Below, piece after piece: positions 9,137 through 20,668 of a stretch of DNA of 64,000 nucleotides (the first letter of the stretch is position 1; the number at the start of each line of letters is the position of its first letter). The stretch lies in NCBI GenBank assembly GCA_037953745.1, contig JBAKBP010000201.1, positions 1 through 64,000 of the forward strand, written 5' to 3'. The position numbers and the translations under genes were made by a program. This DNA is from Lithodes maja (taxonomy: Eukaryota; Arthropoda; Malacostraca; Decapoda; Lithodidae). The notes under the pieces were generated by a model, which worked only from the letters and a program-made list of their open reading frames with translations, was not told the DNA's origin and ran no database searches.

Positions 9137-10327
9137 TTAACCTAACAAGTGCGCATGGGGGTAATTGAAAACGTCCCCCTGTGCTGACGTATTTGAGGTG
9201 TTTCCGTCACTAAAATATTCATTGTACCATTAATAGCATTAATAATTATCCATATGCGCCTATTATGGGTTGATTATAAAGGTATTAACCTGAAACAACA
9301 ATAAAACGAGTGAAAACAGCGTTTGGATGGTCAAAATCGGAGATATAGCCCGCGAGTTGTATAATGTATGGGTGAGGCAAACTGCTTTCCCGCCAATTTC
9401 CCCCAAGGCCACTGAGACACAGTCGATCGATACTCTCTCTCTCTCTCTCTTGCACTCGCTTGCCATCAGTGATGACAACACCCTGCTTGCAACTCGCTAA
9501 TGTTAGCACGAAAATATACCTCAGAATAAGGGAATAATAGGGAAAATAGGTGATAACTGAAGGAGAGGAGGAAAGTGGGGAAGGAGGGGAGGTAGAGGAC
9601 TGAGATTTTGCATGGCCCAGGGGCCAAAAAAAAATAAAAAAATAAAAAAATAAAAATAAAAAAATTTTTTTTTTCGATGTCAAAAGTTGATTTTTTATTT
9701 TACTTACTCTCAAGAGTCTTCCCGCAGTCTGCCGGGGGAACTCTTAAGAGTCTCCCGGCAGCTCCCGGGTTAAGAGTCGGAGAAAAAAAAAAAATCAACT
9801 TTAAACATCGAAAAAAACATTTATTTATTTATTTATTTTTTGCCCCTGGGCCATGCAAAATATCACTCCTCTACCTCCCCTCCTTCCCCACTTTCCTCCC
9901 CTCCTTCAGTTATCACCTATTTTCCCTGTTATTCCCTTATTCTGAGGTATATTTTCGTGCTAACATTAGCGAGTTGCAAGCAGGGCATTGTCATCACTGT
10001 TAGCAAGCGAGTGCAAGAGAGAGAGAGAGAGTATCGATCGACAGTGTCTCTCCAGCCTTGGGGGAAATTGGCGGGAAAGGAGGTTGCCTCGCCCATACAT
10101 TATGTAACTCCCGCCCTGTATCGCCGATTTTGACCATCCAAACGCTGTTTTCACTCGTTTTATTGTTGTAACAGGTTAATACCTTTATAATCAACCTATA
10201 ATAGGCGCATATGGATAAGTATTAATGCTATTTATGGTAAAATTAATATTTTAGTGATGGAAACAGCTCAAATACATGCGCACAGGCAGAGGTGTCTAAT
10301 TACCCCCATGCGCACTTCTGAGGTTAA
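9137..10327. mobile_element. Giant foldback element, about 1.2 kb, TTAA-bounded
   Basis: TTAA at 9,137-9,140 and 10,324-10,327. The arms (roughly 9,140-9,690 and 9,785-10,323) are inverted copies of one another: AAGTGCGCATGGGGGTAATT on the left, its complement near 10,302-10,318 on the right. The matching CT/GA microsatellites at 9,430-9,450 and 10,017-10,031 lie at mirrored positions. The centre holds a smaller CCCGGGAACT/GGGAAGACTC palindrome also seen just outside at 9,077-9,137. No protein is encoded; the ORFs across it are accidental. A transcript would form a long hairpin. Confidence 0.8.
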
Positions 10328-10565
10328 GCAATTTAGGAACGATCTTGGGACTTGTATTATTCTTGAAAAATAAAAAAATAAAAAAATAAATAAAAGAATG
10401 TAGCCTATAATAAATAAAGTGTTCTTCCTCAGATGGTGTTTTTTATCCATGGGTGGGAAGTGGAGGGGATGTTGACGGGGGTGGAGGGGAGGGTGCTGTG
10501 GGATTTGAGGGCTAGGGGGGTGAGTGAGGGTTGGACCATATTTTTTTTACCTAGGGCCTTGACTA

Positions 10566-10765
10566 TTGAGTGAATTAAAAAAAAAAAAAATGTTGACTGA
10601 CCATCGCATTGACCCACCGAATGAATGTGTCAAGCTTGGTCAAAATACATTGAATGTTCCAGGAGGAGTTTCCGGACAGACAGACAGACGGATGACAGAC
10701 AGGCCGGATGGCAGTGCACAGTATACCAGAGGGAGCGACACCACTCTGCTTACACAGAGTTGATA
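10566..10765 (+). repeat. Interspersed repeat with GACAGACAGACA core
   Basis: Runs from an A-rich start through GTTTCCGGACAGACAGACAG to CACTCTGCTTACACAGAGTT. A second copy at 26,041-26,205 shares the core and the ending CACTCTGCTTACTCAGAGTT. Probably a retroposon 3' region; family not recognised. 10,328-10,565 before it holds only an A-rich stretch. Confidence 0.6.
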
Positions 10766-10910
10766 ATACATACAACTGTTGTGGGAGAACATAATACCAA
10801 TTTTGATTTTCAAAAACATTCTGTATATTTCTAGCTTTAGAATAACCTAATAACCGAACCGAACGTTTCCTACATACACTGGGAGATTAGGAGAATCGTT
10901 AGGATATGTT

Positions 10911-13900
10911 TGTTATGCCCTGTTTTTCTACAGGTTTAACTTGGGTAATGTGAGTTCTAATTGACTGGGTATATAAGGCTGCATGCACAATACAAGATAT
11001 GAGGAATAGAGAACACAAAGAAACACATGGTAGCAAGTTACACGATCACGTTTATTGATATACCACTGCAGAATACTTGTGTAAGACAATATAATAGAAT
11101 CGAACAACACTAGCATAAGTGGATCTGGATGGAGCCTAGTCTCCCACTTCCAACGTTCAGGTATTAATCTTCTGATCACTGGCTATGATTTAACAGGTTT
11201 ATATACCGAAGACCATCAATGTTACTTATAGATTCATATTCACTGTTAGATTTATTACTGGTAGCTCTGGTGCACAAGTAGTGGTTCACAGACTAGATTA
11301 GACACACGTGTTTTATAGCACGGGAATTCTAGTAACCTCAGGGGGTACTGATCTAAGTTTTATATCCTTGTTTCAGAAATACATAGAACGCAAATCAGTG
11401 GGCGAACGTTAGATATCACTAGAGTTTTAATATCTGAAAAAGGTAATTACGAGAGTCAAGGTCGCCTGTTAATTAATGAGCACTGATCGCTTAGTACGTC
11501 CCAAATGGAATGGTTAAGTATGAATTACACTGGGCAAGGTCTTAGCCCTTCGTAGAAATATTAATTAGTGAAATCTCTAAACAGTAGTACTGCTAAAGAG
11601 AATCTTGGGTAGTATCTGATGGGTCTGGTCCTGGTTATCTTGCGTCCATGATGTTGGGGGCTAACGACTGGTTCCGCGGCCGTCCAGGGGGGCCATATGT
11701 GTGAAGTTCTTAAATACGTGGGCAGGTCCTTCTATCCAAATCTGCCACGGAGTCTGCCGGCTCTGGGATCTCACTCCGGAACAACACAAGGGCAGAGCTA
11801 GAAGTTAACTGCAGGGTAGTGACCCCTGGTTGGTGTCTAGCTTTCAACTGATTTGACTGGGGGCGGGAGTTAGATTTATAGGCTCGGTTCTGGACCCTGT
11901 AGACAGTAGGGATCTCGATTCTTATGAACTTAATTGAGCTCTCAATAGAAATGGAGACTAGGTAAGATGGTATTTACTGTTGTGGCACAGGGCTATAGGA
12001 AGCCTTTATATTTTCATATAACTGAGCCTTAGTAAGAGGTACTATTTTGGCTATACTGGACGTATTTAGGGGAGAGAGACTGGATCTACTTTGCGAGGAG
12101 GATGGGGACAGCTGTGATAGGAGCGTCTCTCTAGATTGTTCAATCTTCATTCTATGGTATAGCTGAGGTGCTAATTTAGTGATCAGAGCATGCAAGAAAG
12201 GTAAATGGTTTATTGTGAGTTAATAGAGGTTAGTAAAGGGGTTAGTCATTCATGGTTAGTTCATTGATAGGAAGAATTCCTGTGCTACCTGGCAATGACT
12301 CGAAAGTCAAAACAGGGGCCAGGTATACCTCCGCGGGGGTGGGGGTCTCCCTCCTCGGGTTGGCAAAAAGGGGGAGCTGGGCGCCCTCTCTCTGTGATCG
12401 TCGTCCGGCGGCTGTGGCTAGGGGCTTGCCATATCACCAGTGTTTGTAATAACCCTCTGTGTATGAGACAGATGTGGGTGTCTTTAATACCAAAACCGAA
12501 GGTGCCTTAGCTAGCTGGTTTTACTCGGCTGGTTGTTAATTGTAGGGTTTGCTGGATGTGGTGGAGACTGGGTTGCTAACTCTGCCACATTTATCTGGAA
12601 GTATGGCAACAGAAGTTAGTACTGGCGGGGCGGCTAGCCTCGCACCGACGACCATTGGGTGCAGGGTTGTGAATGTGTTGTAAGAGAATAGATGGCATGC
12701 AAGGGGCTAGTAAAGTTCTAATGTTGTTCTGGCCTACTAAGTGAAGGTAGGCTGGATAGGAGTATATATAAAAAAGGTTGGAGAGCATTAGCAACGGACA
12801 ATTCAAGGATCTTCAAGAGGTATGAGAGAGAGGCTAGGTCGGACAAGAGTCGAGAAGCGCGGGAATTCTTAATGAGAGGGGGGGAGAGTTCAAGGGCTAC
12901 AGGGAAATTTTGCCCCTAAGGTCCCTGGGCGTGGGGGTGGCATTAGGCTACAATTGATATGGAAGTTTGAAAAAGGCAGTAGAATACGTTAGCCAAAATA
13001 TGCTACCGGGAATGCAACTATGGGGTGGTATATGAGTCTGGAAAAGATAGAGTTATGTGATCAGTCCGAGGGTTATGGATACTATTAGTTGGCCCTGGGA
13101 ACTGCGTTTTCTATTAAATATAAATACCAACAACAGCGGCAGTTTGTAGGGGTACTTAGTTATTGTTTCGGGGTACTTATGACAGATACTGGTAACCAGG
13201 TTATCTTATACAATCTCTGGTTGGGGTAAGAGGTGTAATACACGAAGTAAATTGGCGTAGTGTGGGCTGTGGATACGAAGGAGGCAAGGGGAAGACGTAT
13301 GACAATTGTGGAAAGTAAATGGAAAAAGGTGACGGATAAACATACTTAACCTAAGGATTGCATACATAGATTTATGGGGCGATGGGTCTTCAGAAGCTTA
13401 GTCTGGCAAGACAAGATGTTAGGGAATGTTAATATTAATACTTAGTTACTAGAGGAACAATGCAAGGGGCGACTGAGCACGGGTTACATATATTTATACT
13501 CGTCATGGAAAATGATATACGAGGTCTAGGGACAATCGTGGGTGTTTTAACTTCTAAAATATATAACATCTACTTCTCGGATGTAAGAACATACATAGAT
13601 ATAATTATGGCTGTCTGATGTGTTGGCATTGGCTCAACGTCGGGACAGGGCATGGGTGTTTTTAATATGAATGTATATTCCTGTTCATCATCTTTGTAGT
13701 TAGGAGTGTAGGACACGAGGGGGTTAGTGTACGTGAGGTGTGGAAAAATGGTCAGTTTAGAAAAGGTAAAGGTGCGGCCATGAGCTGCTTAGCCCTGCGG
13801 GCTTGGGCCTGTCTGAAATGGCTGGCTCGGTCAGCTGGTCCTTTCGTTCTGTGGACCTTTCCTTTGGTGTTTCTGTGTGGTGTTCGTTCGTGGCTTCTGT

Positions 13901-13928
13901 GGTGGGCTTCTCGTTCTGGGGCATTTTA
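10911..13928 (-). repeat. LTR 1 of element I (3' LTR, 3,018 bp)
   Basis: Begins TGTTATGCCC and ends GGGGCATTTTA on the plus strand. It matches 17,619-20,668 nearly throughout. Differences include TATATAAGGC here against a short GGGTACACAGCTCT duplication there, and the extra CACAGTAATATG in the other LTR. Such similarity indicates a fairly recent insertion. Small ORFs inside are not convincing genes. Confidence 0.9.
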
Positions 13929-14400
13929 CTTCCCTCTCCTTCATTATAGGCTCGTCCTCGAGCCTCAAGGGTGAAGTAAAAAGAAGCATAGTCAGAAAAA
14001 TGTAGGTTAACAAGAAAAGTAGTATGACTAAGGGAAAAAAATAATATATACAGTATATGGAAAACATGTAAATTTAAGAAAGGGCAGATAATTAAGAACA
14101 GGAAATTAAGAAGAGGTAAAGTGTTTAACAATGTATAAAGCAAATTTAAAAGATAGTCAGAAAAGTGTAGGTAACAAGAAAAGTAGTATGACTAAGGGAA
14201 AAAAAATAATATATACAGTATATGGAAAACATGTAAATTTAAGAAAGGGCAGATAATTAAGAACAGGAAATTAAGAAGAGGTAAAGTGTTTAACAATGTA
14301 TAAAGCAAATTTAAAAGATAGTCAGAAAAGTGTAGGTAACAAGAAAAGTAGTATGACTAAGGGAAAAAAAATAATATATATAGTATATGGAAAACATGTA
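13929..14400. repeat. Tandem repeat of about 165 bp next to the polypurine tract
   Basis: Two and a half copies of an A-rich unit containing AAGTAGTATGACTAAGGG and AAACATGTAAATTTAAG. It is also present in the array internals (45,140-45,560; 52,540-53,170; 59,180-59,805), with two to four copies. It lies between the ORF and the 3' LTR in element orientation. Confidence 0.88.
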
Positions 14401-14463
14401 AATTTATAGAATCATGCCCAATCGCTTAGGAATTAAAAATATTCAAAACAATTTAGTACAATA

Positions 14464-14497
14464 ATCTCATCATCATCATCAGGGGGGGGGGGGGGGT
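14464..14497. repeat. (TCA)n plus poly-G tract
   Basis: A short TCATCATCATCA repeat followed by 15-16 G residues. The same pair occurs in all internal regions of this family with different G counts (45,622-45,654; 53,230-53,256; 59,870-59,896). It is a homopolymer likely to vary or be misread. Confidence 0.8.
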
Positions 14498-14598
14498 ATT
14501 TAGAGTCGCCGTTAGTCTGGGTGACGGTCTGGTAATAGGGGGTGGTGGTTCACTTTCACTTGGGAAGGGCGGGGTGGATATACCGTTAGTTCTTGTCG

Positions 14599-15222
14599 TT
14601 AGGAATGTGGGTCTGGGGGCGAACTGGCCCGGGGCCAGTTTTGGAGGGGGGGTCTAAGTGGTTTCGGTCGGGGGTAGTGATAGGGGGGTTTTAAAGATGA
14701 AACGGGCAGGTCGAGTCGGGGTTGTTGTTGCGGAAGAGGTTGGTGCTGGGGAGGGGTTGAATTGTGTAGAGAGTTGTGGTCGTGGGTGGGGTTTGGGGAA
14801 GGGTGAGTAAGGCTGAAGGTTGAGTGTTTACTATGATCGGGTGGTTTGGAAGTTTGGTGTGTGGGGATTTGATAGGGAGATGGTGGGGGGGGGGGGGGTC
14901 TGGGCAGGCAGGGTTGTGGTTTGAGAGGGGTTGAATCTAGACTGATTTTATTTCCGGGAGAGACATGGATGGGATTTCGAGGAGTGGTTGAAGTTGAGAG
15001 GTTGATTATGTTGTTTGGGGCGAGAGAGAGAGTATTTTGGGGTTTAGCCAAGGTGGAAAAAGTTTTGTGGTTGGATTGGGATGGGAGTGGTATTTCGTCG
15101 AGCGGGATCTTTGGGGGGGGAATTTGGGGCGGGTGGGGTAACGGTGAAGAGGGGGAGGTTGAAAGTTTAGCTGGGCTCATGATGGTGGGGGACCGACTGG
15201 TGAGCAGGTGTTCGGTACGCAT
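14599..15222 (-). pseudogene. C-terminal, frame-shifted part of the gag-position ORF
   Basis: A 207-codon minus-strand frame, very rich in Pro, Ser, Thr and His (for example SPSSPLPHPPQIPPPK). It is the same sequence that follows the long ORF in the array unit at 45,745-46,675. Between it and 15,968 lie more copies of the roughly 98-residue repeat in shifted frames. I infer that the ancestral protein was over 1,000 residues and that poly-C slippage broke it. No zinc knuckle or enzyme motif. Confidence 0.55.
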
Positions 15223-15234
15223 GAGGGGGGGGAA

Positions 15235-16135
15235 ATCACTTTGGTGGGAGTCACGCGTGAGGGGGGGATTAACGGCGTGTGTGGGAGGATCAGAGTGGTG
15301 GGGTGTGTCGGTGGCAGTAACGGTTTGCGTAGAGGTTATCTGGGGTTGGTGAGTTTGTCTGTCATGAGGGGGTGAGTCAAGTGTGGGGTTTTGAAGTTTA
15401 TTAGGGGTGTGAATTGTGGGGGGGGGTGGAAGGGAGCTACTGACTGAAAACTGTCACAAGGGAGATTTTGTTGGTGGGGGAATAGCTGAGTATTTCTGGG
15501 GGAAGGGGGGGAACATAGTTGGGTCCCTAGGTCGTCACGCGTGAGGGGAGGATTAACGGCGCGTGTGGGAGGATCAGATTGGTGGGGTGTGTCGGTGGCA
15601 GTGACGGTTTGTTTAGAGGTTATCTGGGGTTGGTGGGTTTGTCTGTCATGAGGGGGTGAGTCAAGTGTGGGGTTTTGAAGTTTATTAGGGGTGTGAATTG
15701 TGGGGGGGGTGGAAGGGAGCTACTGACTGAAAACTGTCACAAGGGAGATTTTGTTGGTGGGGGAATAGCGGAGTATTTCTGGGGGAAGAGGGGGAACATA
15801 GTTGGGTCCCTAGGTCGTCACGCGTGAGGGGAGGATTAACGGCGCGTGTGGGAGGATCAGATTGGTGGGGTGTGTCGGTGGCAGTGACGGTTTGTTTAGA
15901 GGTTATCTGGGGTTGGTGGGTTTGTCTGTCATGAGGGGGTGAGTCAAGTGTGGGGTTTTGAAGTTTATTAGGGGTGTGAATTGTGGGGGGGGTGGAAGGG
16001 AGCTACTGACTGAAAACTGTCACAAGGGAGATTTTGTTGGTGGGGGAATAGCGGAGTATTTCTGGGGGAAGGGGGGGAACATAGTTGGGTCCCTAGGTCG
16101 TCACGCGTGAGGGGAGGATTAACGGCGCGTGTGGG
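15235..16135 (-). repeat. About 295 bp coding repeats
   Basis: Units start near 15,235, 15,534, 15,828 and 16,101 (CACGCGTGAGGGGAGGATTA). In the minus frame each encodes about 98 Pro/His/Thr-rich residues. Copy number differs among the family members, and G-runs of 7-9 inside them shift the frame. Confidence 0.85.
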
Positions 16136-17599
16136 AGGGTCAGGGTGGTGAGAGGTGAGCGAGTTAGGAAACGGGATTTGTTGGGGGGACTGCGTGGGGT
16201 TGGTGGGGGAAGAGTTAGGTGTAGAACAGGGGTTATTGGTAGAGGACTGATGTATTGATTTGGGGTTTTTAACAGGACGAATTTTGGGAATCTTCTTGGT
16301 GGCAGTCACGGTCTGGTTAGCGGTTATCTGGGGTTGGTGGGTTTTTTTGACATTAACAGGACGAGTTTGGGGAATTTTCTTGGTGGCAGTCTCGGTCTGG
16401 TTAGAGGTTATCTGGGACTGGCGAGTTCGTTTGACATGAGAGGGCGAGTCGAGTGTGGGGTTTCGACGTTTTCTAGGGGTGTGAACTGTGTGGGGGTGGA
16501 AGGGAGCTACCGACTGAAAACGGTCACAAGCTACCGACGGAAAACTGTCACAAGGGAAATTTTGTTGGTGGGGGGATAGCTGAACATTTCTGGGGTCATG
16601 GGGAAAATATGTTGTGGTAGGCCTACATAGGTAGGCATAGCTAGAATACGGGGCTTGTTGGGGGGGCTGCGGAGGGTTGGTGGGGGAAGAGTTAGGGATG
16701 GTCAGAGAGGATAGAGGCAAGGAAGAGTGCACTGGGGTTGGACTTTCACCGGAAGTCATTTTGGAAGGGTGCACGGAGTCTTGGATAGGGGCTGAAGGGT
16801 TGGATAGGGGATTCATCGAACTGCGTAGGCATTTTTCTCTGATGGAGAGCATATGTTCTTCGAATAAGCCATAGGTTGTTTTGGGGTAGGATAGAGGCAA
16901 GGAAGAGTGCACTGGGGTTGGACTTTCACCGGAAGTCATTTTGGAAGGGTGCACAGAGTCTTGGATAGGGGCTGAAGGGTTGGATAGGGGATTCATCGAA
17001 CTGCGTAGGCATTCTTCTCTGATGGAGAGCATATGTTCTTCGAATAAGCCATACGGGTCGAGATGGGCGGTGATGTGGGGTGGGAGGATGTTTAACAAAG
17101 CGGTGAATAAGAGTTCATTTTGTTGGTCGTAATCTTCATAGCTATACGTGGTCCTCACGTATCTGTAGAGTTGTATGAGGGTCACATTTATATCCCCTTC
17201 ATACTTGATCTCGTCGACTTTTATTATTTTGGGGGCGACGGGGGAACCCAAAAGTGGATCTAAGGTCCGGATCACGAAGGATCGAAACTGGTTCCAGGTA
17301 CTCTCTGGCGTATTCTGTGCCACCATTTGGTGGATAAATTCTTTAAAGGTAGGCTTATCAACAAGTTGGGAAACGGCTTCTCCCAACTGTATAATATGCA
17401 AAATTGCCCAGGCGATTTTTTCGCGGTCATTATGAAATACCACATCGTATACTGGCTTTATTATGTCTAAGTAACTGGTGATATCATACGTGTTTACATC
17501 ATACTTGGGAATGTGTGAGAGTGGCTGAAGATTTCGCAATGTTGCCATGCTTCTACTGTTCCAAACTTGCAGTGTAATGCAACCCTTTATCCGAATCAA
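15968..17599 (-). CDS. Gag-position protein of element I (truncated)
   Basis: 543 codons open from a TTG; the likely start is the ATG at 17,546-17,548 (MATLRNLQPLSHIPKY), 18 codons in. Its first 170 residues are mixed helical-looking sequence without homology I recognise. Then come two 60-residue repeats starting YGLFEEHMLSIREE, then a Pro/Ser/His-rich region with KKTHQPQITANQTVTATKK-type repeats and copies of a roughly 98-residue repeat (LFPHQQNLPCDSFQSVAPF). It ends early (HNSHP) because a C-tract has eight rather than seven C. Position after the primer-binding site suggests Gag; no CCHC knuckle was seen, so the role is inferred. Element I has a 13-residue segment (around VDKPTFKEFIHQ) missing in the array copies. 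Confidence 0.7.
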   Translation of the reverse strand: MIRIKGCITLQVWNSRSMATLRNLQPLSHIPKYDVNTYDITSYLDIIKPVYDVVFHNDREKIAWAILHIIQLGEAVSQLVDKPTFKEFIHQMVAQNTPESTWNQFRSFVIRTLDPLLGSPVAPKIIKVDEIKYEGDINVTLIQLYRYVRTTYSYEDYDQQNELLFTALLNILPPHITAHLDPYGLFEEHMLSIREECLRSSMNPLSNPSAPIQDSVHPSKMTSGESPTPVHSSLPLSYPKTTYGLFEEHMLSIREKCLRSSMNPLSNPSAPIQDSVHPSKMTSGESPTPVHSSLPLSSLTIPNSSPTNPPQPPQQAPYSSYAYLCRPTTTYFPHDPRNVQLSPHQQNFPCDSFPSVACDRFQSVAPFHPHTVHTPRKRRNPTLDSPSHVKRTRQSQITSNQTETATKKIPQTRPVNVKKTHQPQITANQTVTATKKIPKIRPVKNPKSIHQSSTNNPCSTPNSSPTNPTQSPQQIPFPNSLTSHHPDPPTRAVNPPLTRDDLGTQLCSPPSPRNTPLFPHQQNLPCDSFQSVAPFHPPHNSHP

Positions 17600-17618
17600 G
17601 AACCACCGCTGCCGCCAA

Positions 17619-20600
17619 TGTTATGCCCTGTTTTTCTACAGGTTTAACTTGGGTAATGTGAGTTCTAATTGACTGGGTACACAGCTCTGGGTACACAGCT
17701 CTGGCTGCATGCACAATACAAGATATGAGGAATAGAGAACACAAAGAAACACATGGTAGCAAGTTACACGATCACGTTTATTGATATACCACTGCAGAAT
17801 ACTTGTGTAAGACAATATAATAGAATCGAACAACACTAGCATAAGTGGATCTGGATGGAGCCTAGTCTCCCACTTCCAACGTTCAGGTATTAATCTTCTG
17901 ATCACTGGCTTTGATTTAACAGGTTTATATACCGAAGACCATCAATGTTACTTATAGATTCATATTCACTGATAGATTTATTACTGGTAGCTCTGGTGCA
18001 CAAGTAGTGGTTCACAGACTAGATTAGACACGCGTGTTTTATAGCACGGGAATTCTAGTAACCTCAGGGGGTACTGATCTAAGTTTTATATCCTTGTTTC
18101 AGAAATACATAGAACGCAAATCAGTGGGCGAACGTTAGATATCACTAGAGTTTTAATATCTGAAAAAGGTAATTACGAGAGTCAAGGTCGCCTGTTAATT
18201 AATGAGCACTGATCGCTTAGTACGTCCCAAATGGAATGGTTAAGTATGAATTACACTGGGCAAGGTCTTAGCCCTTCGTAGAAATATTAATTAGTGAAAT
18301 CTCTAAACAGCACAGTAATATGTAGTACTGCTAAAGAGAATCTTGGGTAGTATCTGATGGGTCTGGTCCTGGTTATCTTGCGTCCATGATGTTGGGGGCT
18401 AACGACTGGTTCCGCGGCCGTCCAGGGGGGCCATATGTGTGAAGTTCTTAAATACGTGGGCAGGTCCTTCTATCCAAATCTGCCACAGAGTCTGCCGGCT
18501 CTGGGATCTCACTCCGGAACAACACAAGGGCAGAGCTAGAAGTTAACTGCAGGGTAGTGACCCCTGGTTGGTGTCTAGCTTTCAACTGATTTGACTGGGG
18601 GCGGGAGTTAGATTTATAGGCTCGGTTCTGGACCCTGTAGACAGTAGGGATCTCGATTCTTATGAACTTAATTGAGCTCTCAATAGAAATGGAGACTAGG
18701 TAAGATGGTATTTACTGTTGTGGCACAGGGCTATAGGAAGCCTTTATATTTTCATATAACTGAGCCTTAGTAAGAGGTACTATTTTGGCTATACTGGACG
18801 TATTTAGGGGAGAGAGACTGGATCTACTTTGCGAGGAGGATGGGGACAGCTGTGATAGGAGCGTCTCTCTAGATTGTTCAATCTTCATTCTATGGTATAG
18901 CTGAGGTGCTAATTTAGTGATCAGAGCATGCAAGAAAGGTAAATGGTTTATTGTGAGTTAATAGAGGTTAGTAAAGGGGTTAGTCATTCATGGTTAGTTC
19001 ATTGATAGGAAGAATTCCTGTGCTACCTGGCAATGACTCGAAAGTCAAAACAGGGGCCAGGTATACCTCCGCGGGGGTGGGGGTCTCCCTCCTCGGGTGG
19101 GCAAAAAGGGGGAGCTGGGCGCCCTCTCTCTGTGATCGTCGTCCGGCGGCTGTGGCTAGGGGCTTGCCATATCACCAGTGTTTGTAATAACCCTCTGTGT
19201 ATGAGACAGATGTGGGTGTCTTTAATACCAAAACCGAAGGTGCCTTAGCTAGCTGGTTTTACTCGGCTGGTTGTTAATTGTAGGGTTTGCTGGATGTGGT
19301 GGAGACTGGGTTGCTAACTCTGCCACATTTATCTGGAAGTATGGCAATAGAAGTTAGTACTGGCGGGGCGGCTAGCCTCGCACCGACGACCATTGGGTGC
19401 AGGGTTGTGAATGTGTTGTAAGAGAATAGATGGCATGCAAGGGGCTAGTAAAGTTCTAATGTTGTTCTGGCCTACTAAGTGAAGGTAGGCTGGATAGGAG
19501 TATATATAAAAAAGGTTGGAGAGCGTTAGCAACGGACAATTCAAGGATCTTCAAGAGGTATGAGAGAGAGGCTAGGTCGGACAAGAGTCGAGAAGCGCGG
19601 GAATTCTTAATGAGAGGGGGGGAGAGTTCAAGGGCTACAGGGAAATTTTGCCCCTAAGGTCCCTGGGCGTGGGGGTGGCATTAGGCTACAATTGATATGG
19701 AAGTTTGAAAAAGGCAGTAGAATAAAATAGGCCAAAATATGCTACCGGGGAATGCAACTATGGGGTGGTATATGAGTCTGGAAAAGATAGAGTTATGTGA
19801 TCAGTCCGAGGGTTATGGATACTATTAGTTGGCCCTGGGAACTGCGTTTTCTATTAAATATAAATACCAACAACAGCGGCAGTTCGTAGGGGTACTTAGT
19901 TATTGTTTCGGGGTACTTATGACAGATACTGGTAACCAGGTTATCTTATACAATCTCTGGTTGGGGTAAGAGGTGTAATACACGAAGTAAATTGGCGTAG
20001 TGTGGGCTGTGGATACGAAGGAGGCAAGGGGAAGACGTATGACAATTGTGGAAAGTAAATGGAAAAAGGTGACGGATAAACATACTTAACCTAAGGATTG
20101 CATACATAGATTTATGGGGCGATGGGTCTTCAGAAGCTTAGTCTGGCAAAACAAGATGTTAGGGAATGTTAATATTAATACTTAGTTACTAGAGGAACAA
20201 TGCAAGGGGTGACTGAGCACGGGTTACATATATCTATACTCGTCATGGAAAATGATATACGAGGTCTAGGGACAATCGTGGGTGTTTTAACTTCTAAAAT
20301 ATATAACATCTACTTCTCGGATGTAAGAACATACATAGATATAATTATGGCTGTCTGATGTGTTGGCATTGGCTCAACGTCGGGACAGGGCATGGGTGTT
20401 TTTAATATGAATGTATATTCCTGTTCATCATCTTTGTAGTTAGGAGTGTAGGACACGAGGGGGTTAGTGTACGTGAGGTGTGGAAAAATGGTCAGTTTAG
20501 AAAAGGTAAAGGTGCGGCCATGAGCTGCTTAGCCCTGCGGGCTTGGGCCTGTCTGAAATGGCTGGCTCGGTCAGCTGGTCCTTTCGTTCTGTGGACCTTT

Positions 20601-20668
20601 CCTTTGGTGTTTCTGTGTGGTGTTCGTTCGTGGCTTCTGTGGTGGGCTTCTCGTTCTGGGGCATTTTA
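17619..20668 (-). repeat. LTR 2 of element I (5' LTR, 3,050 bp)
   Basis: TGTTATGCCC to GGGGCATTTTA on the plus strand, followed by the target duplication ATGTT at 20,669-20,673. It is the upstream LTR in element orientation and should hold the promoter; I cannot place the transcription start. Confidence 0.9.

Larger units (their letters stand above)
10911..20668 (-). mobile_element. Complete long-LTR, gag-only retrotransposon (element I)
   Basis: A 9,758 bp element on the minus strand flanked by the 5 bp duplication ATGTT (10,906-10,910 and 20,669-20,673). LTRs of 3,018 and 3,050 bp enclose a 3,690 bp internal region. In its own orientation the LTR starts TAAAATGCCCC and ends GGGCATAACA (non-canonical TA...CA). 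The primer-binding region is TTGGCGGCAGCGGTGG next to the upstream LTR (complement of 17,603-17,618), and the polypurine tract GGAGAGGGAAG precedes the downstream LTR (complement of 13,929-13,939). Only one long ORF lies in the gag position. No protease, RT, RNase H or integrase was found, so it is non-autonomous. It resembles in layout the TR-GAG class described in plants. Confidence 0.88.

Noticed and set aside
9285..10154. ORFs of 60-142 codons across the large foldback
   Set aside because: They are mirror frames of low-complexity arms (CT-rich, A-rich) with no conserved motif.
10911..13928. A DNA transposon with TGTTATGCCC/GGGGCATTTTA inverted ends
   Set aside because: The ends are weakly inverted, but the segment occurs as paired direct repeats with a primer site, polypurine tract and 5 bp target duplications, which fits an LTR.
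14921..15352. Plus-strand ORF of 143 codons opposite the gag-position gene
   Set aside because: Gly/Val-rich complement of the Pro-rich coding repeats; absent as an intact frame in other copies.
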